Shown here piece by piece: positions 22,587-33,890 of a DNA stretch of 64,000 nucleotides; position 1 is the first letter of the stretch; every line of letters starts with the position of its first letter. The position numbers and the translations under genes were made by a program. The notes under the pieces were generated by a model. That model was not told where the DNA came from. It did no database searches and worked only from the letters and a program-made list of their open reading frames with translations. The stretch spans positions 28,240,501-28,304,500 of the forward strand of contig NC_084923.1 in assembly GCF_958298935.1 (NCBI RefSeq), read 5' to 3'. Source of the stretch: Phragmites australis (lineage: Eukaryota > Streptophyta > Magnoliopsida > Poales > Poaceae).

Positions 22587-25500
22587 ATGGCTAGCTTGAG
22601 TACCCCGAGTGAAGCTAGAACTCGGGCTGCGGGGAGATTGCTGGAGTAGCCGCGGCGGGGAACCCTCAGGTGGTGCCAGCTTTGCCATCACTGATGGGGC
22701 CGCTGCCAGGAATGGAGCTCCAGCGTGCCAGCAAAAGTCACTCCCAACAAACCATCGTGCTGGGGACGTCTATCATTGGTGACGATGAGCTCGACCAGAT
22801 GGTTAGGGTGGGGAAGTTTCCCTCCCGAGCTGTCGCTCGGCCTCCGCAGGGCGAGGAGGTCCCAAAGCCCCTAGCCCATGAGGTCGTGGTGTTTGAGGCC
22901 TTCTTCGAGGCAGGCCTGGGTTATAACTCGGTGCTGTTGCTCGAGGAGGTGCTCTACCACTTCTATGTGGAGCTTCCGCAGCTCCACGCCAACACCATTG
23001 CTCGTGTGGCCACCTTTGAGTGGGCCATGCAGGCGGAGTGGTACGAAGAGAGGGCAGATTTCTTTGCGGCCCTCCACTTTTCCAGCTGCCAGAGCTGATC
23101 AAGGTCGAGGGGACGAAGAGGCCCCTTAGCTACGAGAGTGTCAACTTCCAGACATGGCTGCAGTATCGCGATGCCTTCCCGGCGAAGGTCATTAATGGTC
23201 GGTGGTATACCGGCTGGTTGCAGCGGTGGTTCTACTACAACATCGGCCCTGCATCGCCCCTTCGTTCCACGAACCTTGATATTGCTTATGTTTCGGAGTG
23301 GAGACGGGGATTACGGATGACCAGTTCGCCTCGCAGCTGGCCCTTCTCCAGAGGGTGGCCGAAAATATGAACATGCATGACCTCATGGAGGAGTTCACCA
23401 TGTTGCGCGTTTGGCCCCTTCAAACAGGCTGGGACTGCGTCTTTGAGCAATTTTCGAAAGAGTGGCCGAAGGTGTATTCCGGCCTGCTCGTCAGTGCTGG
23501 TGAGTTCCTCTTGTAGTTTGCTTTTTGATCTGCCGATGTGAGCCATCTTTTTTCTTCAAGAGAGCTGCCTCCCGTTGGAGCGCACGGCGGAGATTGCGGA
23601 GGTGATCCTGGGCCCCCTACTCTCGCAGAGTGGAAGCGGCAGGTGGCCCTGGCACGGAGCTGGGAACAACACAACCGTGTCTGCTTTTACCTCGTCCTAG
23701 GGCTCCGGCATGGCGGGATCCTCCCTTGCCTAGGGCTGCTAGAAAATGAGCGTGTGCAGCGCCCCCCCCCCCCCTAATTTGTGCGAGGACGCTCGAGGCC
23801 CGGCGGCCTTCCGCCTTCGGAGGCTCGCATATCGGTTCAACGGTTGAGTCATCGGAGGTGCCACTGGTTCGCAAGGAGCACCTGAGGTGGGTTGGGAGCG
23901 TGAGCGACAAGTTCGGAGGCGACTGCTAGGGTGGCGGCGATTACCGGGGGAAGGGCCGGGCCTCCCTGGATATTGCAAGTCACAACCAGAGGCGATGGAG
24001 AGGCATGGCCTCCGTGGACTACGACTTTGGTATCGTCGGCTTGGACGTTGAGGACGTTACGGGTCCTCCTGTAAGAGGTTTAGAACTAGGTGTGATTTGC
24101 TTTCATTAGCCATATCCTGTTTTGGTCATGAGCCAGGATCTTGATTTGTGTTTCTTTTTTGTAGCGACCCACGAGGTGGATGCATCCTTGACTCCACCCC
24201 CCCGAGGCCCCGGAGGCCCCGTAAGGATTTGGGACTCCTCCGGAGGGGTCTCCAAAGTCCATCCCGGGGGACGTGGCTTCATTTCTGTGGGGCCCCGAGC
24301 CAGGTGGTAACCTGCCCTTGATGGCTAGGGCTCGAGGCACCGTGCCCTCTGCTGAGGATCCCTTTGGAGCGGTTGAGGGGAGCCCTGGCCTCGGGGACCC
24401 CAGATGACTTCATGCTGCGCCCAGAGGCATCAATGTCCTTCGCTGTGGCCTCCTCTCTTCTCTGAAGTGGAGAGGTCGAGTGATCATTGGCCCAGCGTCC
24501 TCTGGAGGAGCTGGAGGTGAGGTTGGTAGCGGCGGCCCTTCAGGTCGATAGTATTGGTTATGATTTGCCGGGTCCAGTGTTGGCTCCTCAGTAGCTGATT
24601 CTGTCTTTTTCCATCTTCCGTGGTGCCTTGCAGCAAGTAATTTTGATGAGGGCGTTGGGAGGTGGAGGGCGCCAGGCTTTTGCTGCGGCCCGTGATGAGG
24701 TTGAGGGCCATCGTCAGGCCTTGGAAGAGGCCCGAAAGAGGGCGGAGTCTATGGAGGGTTGTCTTCCAGAGGAGATGGCGCTTCGTGAGCATGTAGAGGC
24801 TGAGGTGCAGAAGGTTGCCGAAGACCTCCGGGAGGCAAGGGTGGTTGCCGATGCGGCCAACGCAGCCCGTGTGTCCACCGAGGGCGACATTGACACCCTT
24901 CGGGCGGTGGTAAATATGCGGCGAGAGCTGGAGGAGGCTCGGGCATCAGAGGGGGCATTGCGTTTGGAGTGCCAGCAGTTAACGGTACTTGCGTCGGAGG
25001 TGGCCCGGATTACCTCTAATGCCTTGAGCGGCCTTGGGGCTCAGTGCCCGCCACTGCTCTCCAACTCAGAGGTGTTGGTTATGCCGTTCTTCTGGCTTCA
25101 GTCCGCCACGATGGTCGTGGTTAGGGCCTGGAGGTCTATGCGAGGTCAAGCGCCCATGTGTCCACTGTGCTTCAGCTGACCCTGCTGCACCAGGTGGGGG
25201 TTTGTCCCCTCGAAGCACTGGAGCAGTAGGTGCCAGACTTTGTGGTCGAGGCCTTCCGGCCAGAGGCACCTCCGGCAGAGATTTGCGCAGCCCTGAAGAG
25301 CTTCCACTGTGGTGTATGGGCGAAGCATGGCTGGAGTGTGACATTGCGTTACATGACGGTCAGGGGACTCCGGGTGCCTCGGGGGGCCTTCGCTCGAGTC
25401 CTTCATTGGGAGGTCCGGTCCCTCACCCGGAGTCTACGGGTGCTTCGTGGCCCTCTAGAGGTTCTTCATCTGGTGCTGTTGCCCTGTCGGAGCCGAGTGT

Positions 25501-26412
25501 GGATGCCCCGGAGGTGTAGCTCTGCCGCCGGCTATCTTTGTTTTCTTTTCTTTCCCGCGGGGGGGGGGGGGGGAGGGAGGAGGGTCAAGTTTTAGCATGT
25601 TGACTACTCCCTTCTGCTTCATGTATATATTTTTCTCTTTATTTGATGGAACCGCGCCTGTCTTCCTGTGGTTTTCCTGTGCTGTTTCTGGAATGTTTGT
25701 GCCTTTGAGTTTTAACCGGAGTCCGACCTGCGTGTATAGGTATGGCCGCCAGAGGCCGGAGGAGGCCTCGTCCGTACCTTGCAATGTGCCTCTGGGGAGG
25801 GATCAAATGCATCCGGACTGTCGGGGGCTACTCCGTTCGTTTGTCGGCGGAGTCGTTTCATTTTGCCCCGCGATTCTGAGGGGCGTATTGATCTGCAGGT
25901 GGCCACCGATGTCTTGGTTAAGGTTGAGCCGGAGGATCCCCCGGTGTCCGCTCCAGATGTATATTTTGTTGCAAGGGATGACTGGTGTGCGGAGGGAGGT
26001 TGCCGACTCACGCTTCTTACAACTCTTCGTCCTTCCCTAGGGTTCTAACGGAAGGGTTCCCTCGGAAATTCTCGAGTCTATCTTGGGCGAGGTGAAGGAG
26101 GTGGAGGTACAAGTCGCGGAGGCATGGTCGGAGGGGTAGGAGGAAGAGTTGGACTTCTCGGCCTTTGACTCGTATCCTTTCCAGGCGGATCCTTCGTCTT
26201 CCCGAGGCCGAGTCTCCGTTTTGGGCAGTAGCTCTTCTTGCGGAGGTGGCTCGCAATGGCCTCCTGTGCACAGTTGTCGGGGACGACTCTCCAGGTCCCG
26301 CTGTGCTTTCGGGAGGCATGGCGGTCGGGTACCCTCATCTTCCCTTAGTGGTATAGGGATGCGTAGCAGGCTAGCTAGTTTGCTGGGCATAGATTTGATG
26401 TACAGCGGTTAG
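22587..26412 (+). pseudogene. Antisense intron-containing gene in the Tat element
   Basis: This lies on the strand opposite to gag-pol, between integrase and 3' LTR. It starts MASLSTPSEARTRAA. It then holds a domain I recognise as the plant 'putative gypsy type transposon' family (EVVVFEAFFEAGLGY at about 22885; YTGWLQRWFYYNI at about 23205), a charged alanine/glutamate-rich coiled coil (about 24680-24990) and a less conserved tail to about 26412. Likely introns are 23500-23560 (GTGAGT to CAAG), about 24072-24164 (GTAAGA to TTTTGTAG) and one ending near 24633 (CCTTGCAG). Frameshifts near 22650 and 23090 and a 13-C run at 23762 suggest it is no longer functional. The function of this family is not known. 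Confidence 0.65.
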
Positions 26413-26759
26413 CTATATGAAAAGGCTCTTTGTATGTTATGTATGTACAACTTGTGTTGTGTTTGCTTGTTGTTTTTGTTTCTTTTTCTCTCTCTTTTTA
26501 TGATTGATCGCATCGACGCTTCGCCTGTGCCCCTTATCCTAGACCCTTCGCATCCTGCGGCTGCTTAGTGGCCACGGGGTGCGAGATTTCGAGGGGCATT
26601 GTGTTGTAGTAGGTGGGAGTGGGGAGCTCAGAATTTTTTGGTTTTCAGGATATGGGAAGGGTCGGGTGATTTTGGCATCGAGACTTTTAGTAGTACCAGT
26701 GCCGGGGTGTTTATCCCTTAGCCATGTTAGGCCAGCTAGGGCTTAGAAATTACGGAGGG
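26413..26759. other. Tat 3' region, no gene
   Basis: Non-coding sequence between the antisense gene and the 98-bp repeats. I see no motif beyond T-rich runs near 26460-26500. Confidence 0.4.
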
Positions 26760-27200
26760 TGTTGTTCCTGTTCGGTATGAAGGCACTACCTTCAAGATGC
26801 CGGAGCGGTCTTTGCCTATCCGCCATTTTAGGTTTGCTAGGCCCAAAGGATGACAGATGAAATGACTGTCCAGCACGGAGACTTACGTCTTCAAGATGCT
26901 GGATCGGTCTTTGCCTATCCACCACGTAAGTTAGCTAGAGCTTAAAGATGGCGGACGAAATGTCAAAGGCATATGCCTTCAAGATGCCGGAGCTGTCTTT
27001 ACCTATCCACCACGTAGGTTAGCGAGACCTTAAAAATGGCAGACGGAATGCTTGTCCAGCGCGGAGGCATATGCCTTCAAGATGCTGGAGCGGTCTTTAC
27101 CTATCCGCCACATAGGTTGGCAAGACCTTGAAGATGGCGGATGGAATGGCCATCCAGCACGAAGGCTTATGCCTTCATGATGCTGGAGGGTCTTTTTTGT
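26760..27200. repeat. 98-bp tandem repeats in the Tat 3' region
   Basis: TTCAAGATGC or TTCATGATGC occurs at 26791, 26890, 26978, 27076 and 27174, steps of 99, 88, 98 and 98 bp. The shared core is GGAGCGGTCTTTACCTATCC then CACGTAGGTTAGC. It lies just downstream of integrase in element orientation. Tat-lineage elements are known to have variable tandem arrays near their 3' end. Confidence 0.85.
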
Positions 27201-27299
27201 TGGGTATCTTCGGAGAGGACTGAGCCTAGGGTTCTCTATACATAGTAATTGCGGAGGGTCTCCGCATTCCAACTGTGTTCGAGTGAGGTCCCTTCTGTA

Positions 27300-28260
27300 T
27301 CGGCTAGGCGGTAGGAGCCGGGCCTGTTAGACTTGAGGACCAGGTATGGGCCTTTCCATTTGTTGCATTGCTTTCCTGGCGCTATGGCGTGTCAATGCAC
27401 AAGTTCACCGGGTTTGAATCTTCACGGTGCAATCCTTGGATCATACCAAACCTTAGTTTTCTTGATGTAATGATCAAGGTTCTGAATGGCATGGAGCTGC
27501 GTGCCTTCGGTAAGGTCGAGGAAGAGCTCGCTTTCTTCATCAGTTTGTGGAAGTTGTACCCTGAGTGAGCAGCCCTTGACCTCGGTGGAGGTCATGGCCT
27601 CGTGTCTGTACAAGAGGTGGAAGGGTGTGAACCCAGTGGCCCGTGTGATAGTGGTGCGGAGGGACCACAAAACCTTGGGAAGTTCCTCGATCCATAGGCC
27701 TTGAGCTAAGTCGACGAGGCGTTGATTTAGACCGGAGAGGATGTTGACGTTGGCCCTTTCGACAGCTCTATTGGATTGAGGGTGTCGAATTGCTGTGAAG
27801 CATAATTCGATGCTGAGGTCATCGCAGAACTGTTTAAAAGGACCAAAGTCGAATTGTGTGCTGTTGTCCACCGTGAGCTGTCGTGGGACACCGAAGTGGC
27901 AGATTATGTTCTTCCAAAAGAATTTCTGGACATTTTTTGACGTGATTGCAGTGAGGGGTTTGGCATCAACCCATTTGGAGAAGTACTCCAATGCTACCAC
28001 TGTGTACTGAAGGTTGCCTTTGGCACGGGGAAATGGACCAACGAGGTCCATACCCCAACGAGCTAGGGGCTAGAGGGGGCGATTGATTGCAAGGGAGTTG
28101 GAGGTCGGTGGCTTCGGCGTCCCATCCATTGGCATCCTTGGCAAGTGCGGACGAGTTCTTTCGCATCTGACATGATTGTAGGCCAATGGAGCCCCTGGCA
28201 AAGTGCCTTACCGGCTAGAGCACGAGGTGCCAGATGATTGCCACAAAGGCCTTCGTGTAT
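27300..28260 (-). pseudogene. Integrase remnant of Tat element
   Basis: A 210-codon open stretch (28051-27422) carries the integrase core: MDLVGPFPRAKG at its start, TVDNSTQFDFGPFKQF, and HPQSNRAVERANVNIL with the catalytic Glu. The second Asp block is VDN (usual form DNG). Downstream is SELFLDLTEGTQLHAIQN. The zinc region (28060-28260) is degraded, with stops. Tat-type integrases have no chromodomain and none is seen. Confidence 0.85.
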
Positions 28261-28399
28261 TTCTCAGAGGAGGTCGGCTCCATCTAGTTTAGTAATGCAT
28301 CGAAGGAGGGGAGTGCAGATACCTATCTTGTAAAGGGCGCCATTTATGAGACAGTAGCCCCTGGCGTGATGCTGGATCCAGCAGAGTGCAATTGGGTTG

Positions 28400-29450
28400 T
28401 CTGGTTCTTCTGTTCCTCTCAGGGGGCCCTCCAGTCTGCGGCTTCGATGGGGAGGATGGCGGCGGCCGTCTCGTCAAGAGCTCCGGTGGTCAGCTGGTGT
28501 AGGGTCACGAGGAAGGTGCCTATCAGTGGGTCTTTACCCGTGGCTATGGCCTTTGCTAGGGTGTCTGCCTGACTGTTGTCCGCCTGCGGTATGCTTCGTA
28601 TTGATATGCCGCGGAAGTGTGCCTCGGCCTTGCGAATGGCCTTGAGGTATGTTGTCATTTCTGGATGCCGGACTTGGAACTTCTTGTTGACGTGACTGGC
28701 AACAATCTGAGAGTCGATATGGATGATGACTCTGGCTACCCCTAAGGCTTAGGCCTTTCGGAGGCCTAAGAGGTTCGGAGGCCTAAGAGGACAGCCTCGT
28801 ATTCAGCTATATTGTTGGTTGTCCTAAAATCCAGGCGAGCAGCGTATTGGACCTGCTGGCCTATGTGAGAGATGAGGACTGCGACGGCTCAGGCACCCAT
28901 GGAGCAGTATGCTCCGTCAGCGTAGATGGTCCAGATGTCTTGGGTTGGTGTAGTGGTAGGTTCGGTGGGTGCCGGGGTCCATTCGACGATGAAGTCTGCC
29001 AAGATTTGGGATTTGACGGCGGTGCAGGCCACAAACCTTACCACGAAGGGGGCTAACTCTACAGCCCACTTCCTGATGTGTCCCGTCGCCTCTCGGTTGC
29101 GAAACATGTCACCAAGCATGTACGAGGTTGGGACAGTGATGTCGTAGGCAAGGAAATAGTGTCGGAGCTTGCGTGAGGCCATCAGCAGGGAGTAGGCTAT
29201 TTCTTCGAGCTCATTGTAGCGTGTCTTGGCCCCGACTAAGGCCTCTGAGACGTAGTATACAGCCCTTTGAGTGGAGTGACCGTTACTTTTTTCCTTCCAT
29301 ACCAAGGCGACGCTGATAGCGGATGCAGTGACAGATAGGTGTAGGAGTAGTCCTTCACCGGGGAGGGGCATCTCAAGTGTTTCGAGGTGGGAAAGGTGTG
29401 CCTTTAGGGCCCCGAATGCCGCTTGGCAGTTCGGTGTCCAGCTAAATTGC
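28400..29450 (-). pseudogene. RNase H and second RNase H of Tat element
   Basis: 29371-28889 starts in the RT-linked RNase H (LHLSVTASAISVALV, YYVSEALVGAKTRYNELE) and runs into the tether and the start of the extra RNase H (TIYADGAYCSMGA). 28658-28419 holds the end of the second RNase H (IRSIPQADNSQADTLAKAIA). Two RNase H domains before integrase are diagnostic of the Tat lineage. A 12-bp imperfect repeat at 28755-28785 and stops split the two parts. Confidence 0.8.
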
Positions 29451-29499
29451 TCAGAGCCCCTTAGTGTTTTAAAGAAAGGGATGTTGTGCTCAGCAGATT

Positions 29500-30350
29500 T
29501 TGCAAGGAAGCAGCTGAGGGCCCCTATGCGGCCGGCCAGGCGTTGTACTTCTTATAGATTGGTGGAAGGCGACATTTCTGTGATGGCACAAATCTTACCC
29601 GGATTGGCCTCGATGCCTCTTCGGACGATGAGATATCCTAGCATCTTTCCACCCCTAGCAATAATACGTATTTTTCTGGGTTCAGCCGTACGCTAGCGCC
29701 CCAGAGGCTGTTGAATGTTTCTTGTAGGTTGGCAACATGGTTGGCTTATAGTAGGCTTTTCACCACGATATTGTCCATGTAGGCCTCAATGTTGCGGCCC
29801 AACTGCTGCTGCAGCACCTTTTATACTAGGCGCGAGAAGGTGGCCCCAGCGTTCCAAAGATCGAAGGTTATCCAAACGTAGCAGTACACTCCAACGGGGG
29901 GTGATGAAGCTGGTCTTGTTCTCATCCCCCGTTGCCATCCACACCTGGTGGTACCCGGAGTAGGCATCGAGGAAGCTTAGCATTTCGTAGCCGGCCGTGG
30001 AATCCACCAGCTGGTCAATGCGGGGAAGGGGGTACGGATCCCAGGGGCATACTTTGTTTAATAACGTGAAATTGATGCACATACGCCACTTTACGTTGTG
30101 TTTCTTGACCAGGACGGTGTTGGAGAGCCAATCGGAGTGGATGACCTCTCGGATAACACCAGCTTTCAGTAGCTTCTAGACTTCTTTCTTTGTGGCTTCT
30201 ATCCGCTCCGGAGAGAGCTTGCGAAGCCCCTGGCGTATGGGCTTTGCCTTTGGGTTGACCTGAAGCACGTGCTCGATTATGCTGCGATCGACTCCTAGGA
30301 GGTCCTGTGGGGACCATGCGAAGGTGTCGAGATTACCCCGCAAGACGGCC
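29500..30350 (-). pseudogene. Reverse transcriptase remnant of Tat element
   Basis: Readable motifs are WRMCINFTLLNKVCPWDPYPLPRID in part (near 30080), MLSFLDAYSGYHQ (first catalytic Asp, near 29970), and AYMDNIVVKS near 29780-29758. The canonical box here is Y-x-D-D, so the second catalytic Asp has become Asn (AAT). Frames change near 29900 and 29700. Confidence 0.8.
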
Positions 30351-30399
30351 AGAAGTTGGGCTTCTTGCCCAGAGGTGAGGTCCGCCCCTATTCAGAAGG

Positions 30400-31000
30400 T
30401 CCGGTTAGGTTGGTCTTAGTGTATGGGGACCAGCTTTATGTCCCCCTCCGATTGTGGCCTTGGAGGGCAGCGGTGCCTGGGATGCATCGACGGAGGGTCC
30501 TTCGAGTCCTCCTGTGTCATAGCATGGATATGGCGACTAGGGAGCGAAGCAGGGTGCCCATACTCGATATGTCTAGCCAGGTCTTGGTCGTCATGGATGG
30601 TTATTAGCCCCTGGGGTCTAGGCATCTTCAGGCAAAGGTAATTGTGATGGACTATAACTCTGAATCTGTTTAGAGTTCCCCGTCCCAGGATGGCATTGTA
30701 GGTGTATGGTACGTCCACGATGTTGAAGGTGATGACCTCGGATCGTGATGCAGAGCCTTCACCGAAGATGATCGGGAGTGCTATCTGTCCTAGGGCGTTG
30801 AGGGGGTCCCCATTGAATCCCTGGAGGGGTCTGCTGCTTGGTAAGAGTCGGCTTCATGGAATTCAGAGCTGGTCGAAGGCATGCATGAATAGGAGGTCCG
30901 CCAAGCTGCCTCCGACGACCAGCATTCTTTGGACCTCGACTTCGGCGATGTTGGCTGAGATGACTAGGGCATCGAAGTGGGGAAATTTTACCCCTTTAGA
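30400..31000 (-). pseudogene. Aspartic protease remnant of Tat element
   Basis: The protease active-site block reads RMLVVGGSLADLLF near 30930-30890, where the usual form is LVDGGSSAD. The catalytic Asp is Val here. Downstream, VDVPYTYNAILGRGTLNRF (30718-30660) is the conserved flap-side block of Tat proteases. A TAG near 30870 interrupts the frame. Confidence 0.8.
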
Positions 31001-32674
31001 GTCGTCGACGGTGAATGTCACGGGGGCGTCGGCCCAGTCGGGGGCCTATCGATGGATGCTAGTCGCTTTGATGTGGTGTACCCCGCGCGTGTAGTCTCGC
31101 CATTGTCTTTTCGAAGTGCAACCGGAGCTCCCTCCGCTGGTAATGACAAGGACGATCAGTTTTCCCCACGCCCCTTCATCAATGTACCGCTCTAGGGATG
31201 ACTATGGTGGTGAAGGTAGGGCCAGCTGCGGTGGATTATGCATGGCCGGATGGTCGATCCGTCGTGTTGCCGATGGCTTGCGATCATAGGACCGCCCCTT
31301 GGGGGCCCCATCAGTTGAGGCGAAGGTTGCCTGCCTCCCGAGGTACTCCTCTCAGAAGGTGGTGAGGGTACGGCAGTTGTTGGTGTTACGTCCTGATCCT
31401 GTGCTGTGTAGAGTGCACCAGGATTCTTCGTCGGAGCACTAGTTTGGGGCGTGGCTTTGCTCCGGGAGGCCTCCGGAGCATCCCCGGCCGCATCCCCTGG
31501 GGTGGCTTTGGTTTGGAGCCCTGTAGCTTGGGTTGATATTGCTGACATTTCGATGTTGTTGTTGTCACCCCCTTTGGGACCCGGCGGTAAGGGTCTCCTC
31601 GAAGCTCCTCTTTGCTAGGGAGCAGGGGCGTGTGACGATTCGACCTACGAGTGTGGTCTCTCAAAATTGGCACGGGAAGCCTCGCTAGCTTGTGAGCGCC
31701 TCCGACGTAGTTTTTCCTCCTCTGCCCGTGCATATTCCACGAAGTTGCTCATGAGGACTTCTATCGTGCGTATTGGGCATCGGTTCAGTCGATCGTATAG
31801 GGGGGGCCTTCAGCTAGGCCCTGGGTTAAGGCGTCGATGATTGAAGAATCCGATATACCCCTAATCTAGGCCTTGGTCTGGGAGAACCTTCGAAAGTAGT
31901 CCCGAAGGGTTTCATCTGGCCCCTGCCTGATAGTGAACAGGCTACCGGAGGTTACTGGTTTGATGAAGGTGCCCCGAAAGAGGCCTCGGAGTTGGGACCA
32001 GGTGTGAATGGTGCTGGGGTCTAGTGCCCAGAACCAGCGTATGACCATCCCTTCTAGGGCGAGGGGGAAGCTTTTAGCCATGGTGGCCGGTCCGCCCCTG
32101 CTGGCCTCTATGGCTAGGGTGTAGGATCGGGCGAACTAGTCGGGGTCCGAAAACCCTCTGGGAAGGGCATGGCCTACAGTCGGCCCGCAGGGGAGTCGTG
32201 GTCTTTCAGGGGGTCCTCACGACGCCAGCCTCGAGGCTCCAGGGACCGAACTGGCTAGGTCCTTGCGCCGAGGGGTTCGTCTGTTCATGGAGCTTGGGTC
32301 AGAACCGAGCTGGTCGTCCCGGGAGCGGTGGAGAAGGTGTGGGTAGCTTGTTGTTCGGCCCGCAGGGCCATCCGTAGTTCCTCCATCTGGGCCAGGAGTG
32401 CCACCAAGCTTAATTGCTGCTCGGGCGGAACGGTGTTTTCGGCGGTAGCGCCGGCCGCAGCCCCTAGTGGCGCAGCGGGGGCCATGCCTTGCTACTACTG
32501 GGTCTCTGTGGTAGAGAACCCTTCGGAGTCGCCCGTAGCCATAGTTATGGTTGGGTCGGTGGCGGCCATAAGGTTCCCGTTCCCCCCGGCTAGGGGGCCA
32601 TTATCGGTGCTGGCTGCGTATAGTCGGATGGACTGCGGCGCAGGCATGACTGGGGTCTTCTTCTTGGGTGGCAT
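31001..32674 (-). pseudogene. gag remnant of Tat element
   Basis: The start MPPKKKTPVMPAPQ is at 32674. LSLVALLAQMEELRMALRAEQQ (helical, about 32410-32345) follows, then the gag core MAKSFPLALEGMVIRWFWALDP and FTIRQGPDETLRDYFRRFSQT (32081-31866). A basic, glutamine-rich tail (31733-31190) ends it. No zinc knuckle is readable. Stops occur at 32495, 32280 and 32140. Confidence 0.75.
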
Positions 32675-32704
32675 CCTACCTCTCTTACCACTTCTGTGTT
32701 CGAG

Positions 32705-32722
32705 TCCCCACGGACGGCGCTC
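32705..32722 (-). other. Primer-binding site of Tat element, mutated
   Basis: On the minus strand GAGCGCCGTCCGTGGGGA follows the LTR end directly. The intact site at 9620-9637 starts TGGCGCC, so the first bases are altered here. Confidence 0.7.
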
Positions 32723-33613
32723 TGTTGGAGCAAGAGTTCGTCTTGCCCTAGCAAGTACGGTGAGAGTTTCTTCTAAGGAGGAGACTCAAGCTTAAAGACG
32801 AAGTTTAAGAGGAGGAACAAGATGAATGTATTGATGGTAGACAAAATACATCGCTCTAGGAGGAGTATCACAGCATGACTTGGTGTGTTTTCACCTTTGT
32901 GTCTTTTTTGCTGTCCTGCTCATCCCCTGCCTATAGGACTATGGCCTCCTATTTATAGGGCCATGCGTAGCTTGGCGTACAAGTTTTTATAATGTACAAA
33001 TATCCAGGATCTGACTGAATTACTGGGTCTTATCACGGATAACTACCTTCTACCCTCTTTGGGAGATAAATATCCATCGTGGTAATTATCGTGGTGCCTG
33101 CCCCCTAAAGGGGGCGAGCCGGTCGCCGATTGTGGTCTGGCGCCGCTCTATCAGGGGTGTCAGAGCGGCGTCCACTAGCCTGGGTATTTAATGCCGGTCA
33201 CCTCCTTACAGGCAAAGTACGACTGGTGCTTCCCTTTTGACAGATCTTTCCTGAGGCCTGATGACTCACCCAGTAGCCTTCGGGAAGCCGGCCCGGGAAG
33301 CGGGAGGCCGAGGCCTCGTGAAACTGAGCCTTTGGGAGGCTGAGCCTCCACGAGGCGTGACTCCAAATGGTTGGGGCTTCCCGAGGCCGAGGCCTCGGGA
33401 CACCGAGCCTTTGGAAGGCTGTGCTTTTAGGAGGCAGGGCTCCGGAAGGCCGATGCTTCGGAAGGCGGAGGCCTGAGGAGACCGAACCTTCGGGAGGTAG
33501 GGCTCCGGAAGGCTGGGGCTTCAGAAGGCAGAGGCTTTGAGAGGCTGAGCCTTTGGGAGGCCAGGCTAATTAAGCCAAGGTCCGTCGGGTGTCCTTGATA
33601 ATGCCCCCGAACA
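32723..33613 (-). repeat. 5' LTR of Tat element
   Basis: 891 bp. On the + strand it runs from TGTTGG to GAACA. It keeps a TATAAATA box on the minus strand near 32970. It is GC-rich with recurrent GAGGCTGAGCCTT-like motifs in its U3 half (33290-33570). The right target duplication CCGTG follows at 33614. Confidence 0.85.
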
Positions 33614-33618
33614 CCGTG

Positions 33619-33885
33619 CATCAACTTCAAGGCGTGTCGGCGCATGTTGGATGAATTACCTCACCTTGCAATACGCTGAGCACCACATCACTGGGGCAGA
33701 ATTTCACGAGGCCTTCCACGACTACCACATTCCTAAGTATGTGATGGACATCAAGAGGTGGGAGTTCCTTGACCGAAAGCAAATGGGAAGTTCGTGATGG
33801 ACTATGTACAAGAATTCAACCACTTAACTCAATATGCACCGAGAGAGATCGATGTTGACACCAAGAAACAAGACTGCTTTATTGA
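33619..33885 (+). pseudogene. gag of element G, middle piece
   Basis: It continues the gag cut at 21116. It reads HQLQGVSAH, then after a frame change CWMNYLTLQYAEHHITGAEF, HDYHIPKYVMDIKRWEFLDR and VQEFNHLTQYAPREID, the usual Tekay/Del gag order. It ends at 33890, where the CRM-like element C/E is inserted, and resumes at 62692. Confidence 0.85.
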
Positions 33886-33890
33886 TCCTC
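33886..33890. other. Left target-site duplication of C/E (TCCTC)
   Basis: TCCTC here and TTCTC at 62687-62691, one mismatch. The two flank the LTR termini TGAAG and TCATCA and sit within the same gag, which supports a single insertion later separated by nested elements. Confidence 0.65.

Larger units (their letters stand above)
21122..33613 (-). mobile_element. Tat-lineage Ty3/gypsy element with extra 3' structure
   Basis: A 12.5-kb element inserted in the gag of G. Reading on the minus strand from 33613: 5' LTR, TGGCGCC-like primer site, gag, protease, RT, RNase H, second RNase H, integrase, a 3' region with 98-bp tandem repeats, an antisense gene, polypurine tract, LTR, then a second primer site, gag start and a short LTR end. 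The second RNase H before integrase and the antisense ORF place it in the Tat lineage (RIRE2/Grande type). All coding parts carry stops. The TSD is CCGTG. Confidence 0.9.

Noticed and set aside
23762..23774. Mononucleotide runs (C13 here, G15 at 25559-25573, C15 at 55241-55255) as features
   Set aside because: Simple slippage tracts, possibly with uncertain length in the assembly; not interpretable on their own.
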